From Actinomycetes bacterium (GTDB lineage Bacteria > Actinomycetota > Thermoleophilia > Gaiellales > Gaiellaceae): DNA of 21,958 nucleotides. The first letter of the stretch is position 1. Each line of letters starts with the position of its first letter. Location of the stretch: contig JAUXJK010000006.1 of the NCBI GenBank assembly GCA_030624785.1, positions 1-21,958 of the forward strand, read 5' to 3'. The translations under genes were made by a program, and so were the position numbers. Below the pieces are notes generated by a model. The model made no database searches and had not been told where the DNA came from. It saw only the letters and a list, made by a program, of their open reading frames with translations. This document shows positions 21,131 to 21,958 of the stretch, in pieces.

Positions 21131-21889
21131 TCAGACGAAGACGAAGGGCGCCGTGATGCACAGCAGCGCCAGCACACCGAGAAGCATCGTGCCGATCGCG
21201 CGGATCCACGTCCAGGCGTACGTTGTACGGATGCCGTAGATCAGTAGCCCGACGGCCCACACAACGAACAACGTGCCGATGATCGAGAAGATCTGTTCCC
21301 CTGTCGATTCGCTTCCGCGGCTCTGAAACGTGTCGGTTCCGTAGATCGCGAGCTGAAACGGCCAGACAACGAGCGAGAGCGCGATCGGAGCCGCCGCAAA
21401 CGCCACAACGTGGCGCGCGCGCTGATACGTGGGTTTTGCTTGCTTCTTGGCGGTCGCTCCACGGCTGCCAAGGTAGATCGCGAAACCGCCAAACCAGTAC
21501 GTAACGGCGCCGTACATGACCCCGCCGATCACCGCCCACACGAATACGAGAGCACCGTCGAGTTCCGGATTGTCGAGCAGGCTTCCCGCCGCGCTCGTTT
21601 GCAGCACTGCGGCGATACCGGCAAGGAGCACGAGCAGCAGCACCGGCTCTTGCCTCGCAGACTGCGAGGCCTCCGACTCGTCGCGCAGCGCTGTGAACAC
21701 GGCGCGGGGCGCGATTATCGTGAGCGGCAGACGGAGCCACCACTCCCTGTGCAGCTTGCGCTCCTCTTCGTCCGTGAGGGGCTCGGGCTCGCGCAACTCC
21801 CTCCCGCGGGTGCTCGTCGGCGCGGATTCGGCCACGCGCCGGCGTGCCTTTGGCCGCTCCGTGCGGCCAGAGTCGGCAGCGTCAGCCAC
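21131..21889 (-). CDS. YIP1-family membrane protein
   Basis: The 252 residues have a charged N-terminus (about 1-50, rich in Arg/Glu). The YIP1-type opening WWLRLPLTIIAPRAVFTALRD is followed by about five hydrophobic helices (VLLLVLLAGIAAVL, VFVWAVIGGVMYGAVTYWF, VAFAAAPIALSLVVWPF, IFSIIGTLFVVWAVGLLIYGI and the C-terminal LLGVLALLCITAPFVFV). The start is GTG 21889 with AGGA 6 nt upstream. It begins 8 bp after the uvrA stop, so the two are probably co-transcribed. The function of bacterial YIP1-domain proteins is not established. Confidence 0.82.
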   Translation of the reverse strand: MADAADSGRTERPKARRRVAESAPTSTRGRELREPEPLTDEEERKLHREWWLRLPLTIIAPRAVFTALRDESEASQSARQEPVLLLVLLAGIAAVLQTSAAGSLLDNPELDGALVFVWAVIGGVMYGAVTYWFGGFAIYLGSRGATAKKQAKPTYQRARHVVAFAAAPIALSLVVWPFQLAIYGTDTFQSRGSESTGEQIFSIIGTLFVVWAVGLLIYGIRTTYAWTWIRAIGTMLLGVLALLCITAPFVFV

Positions 21890-21897
21890 GTTGTGTC

Positions 21898-21958
21898 CTA
21901 GGCGGCGACGACAGCAAGACTCGGCAGCAGCTCACGGAGGTATTGACCTGTATAGCTC
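21898..21958 (-). CDS. uvrA: C-terminal end of UvrA (excinuclease ABC subunit A), partial
   Basis: The - strand frame entering from the window edge reads SYTGQYLRELLPSLAVVAA and then TAG (21898-21900). 'SxTGxYL' at the extreme C-terminus is the typical ending of UvrA, the damage-recognition ATPase of nucleotide excision repair. Only 19 residues are present, so the call rests on this ending alone. Confidence 0.75.
   Translation of the reverse strand, partial: SYTGQYLRELLPSLAVVAA

Noticed and set aside
1..21958. tRNA, rRNA, CRISPR array, insertion sequence or prophage
   Set aside because: No such structures were seen. Intergenic gaps are short and the gene content is housekeeping-like.

Overview
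The window is about 22 kb of GC-rich, densely packed bacterial DNA with many start/stop overlaps. Gene content and style suggest Actinomycetota, possibly a Thermoleophilia-like deep lineage. The pointers are a K+-independent H+-pyrophosphatase, a Rex-type redox repressor next to a glutaredoxin-like gene, an ECF sigma/ZAS anti-sigma pair, an FmdB zinc ribbon with a family 4 uracil-DNA glycosylase, and a DUF2520-panC-panB order like that of mycobacteria. The taxonomic placement is inference. No rRNA, tRNA, CRISPR array or insertion sequence was seen, and there is no gene-free stretch over 300 bases.

Layout. Positions 1-114 hold the 3' end of a + strand gene, possibly a LysR-type regulator. hppA (185-2230, -) follows. 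Then come a secreted Cys/His-rich repeat protein of unknown function (2438-3583, +) and a GGDEF protein (3730-4737, +) behind an attenuator-like leader. A - strand group holds a GT4 glycosyltransferase, a GCS2-type carboxylate-amine ligase and a small DUF1844-like acidic protein (7779 down to 4760). An ECF sigma factor and its anti-sigma factor (7860-9232, +) converge on rex. The long - strand block from 16515 to 9229 reads fmdB, family 4 UDG, tsaE, tsaB, rimI, tsaD, a subtilisin-like protease, a glutaredoxin-like gene and rex. It combines the t6A tRNA-modification module with DNA repair and redox sensing. Divergent from it, DUF2520-panC-panB (16599-18981, +) form a pantothenate operon, followed by a flavin disulfide oxidoreductase and an isochorismatase-family hydrolase. 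A YIP1-family membrane protein and the 3' end of uvrA (-) close the window.

The main discovery is at 9911-10210 on the - strand. A 99-residue glutaredoxin-like (DUF836-type) gene, invisible to ordinary ORF calling, carries an in-frame TGA exactly where the first cysteine of its CxxC redox motif should be (UHLC). A SECIS-like hairpin begins 9 nt after the TGA, with its apical GG about 20 nt downstream. It is therefore a candidate selenoprotein, overlapping the protease gene upstream and lying 19 nt before rex.

Secondary patterns. Three genes (fmdB, tsaE, the GCS2 ligase) have a TAnnnT hexamer exactly 6 nt before the start codon and no Shine-Dalgarno, which suggests leaderless transcripts; two more genes are close to this. 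The UDG ends in QLDLF, a beta-clamp-binding motif. The GGDEF leader has a terminator hairpin whose left arm is a near copy of the downstream Shine-Dalgarno.
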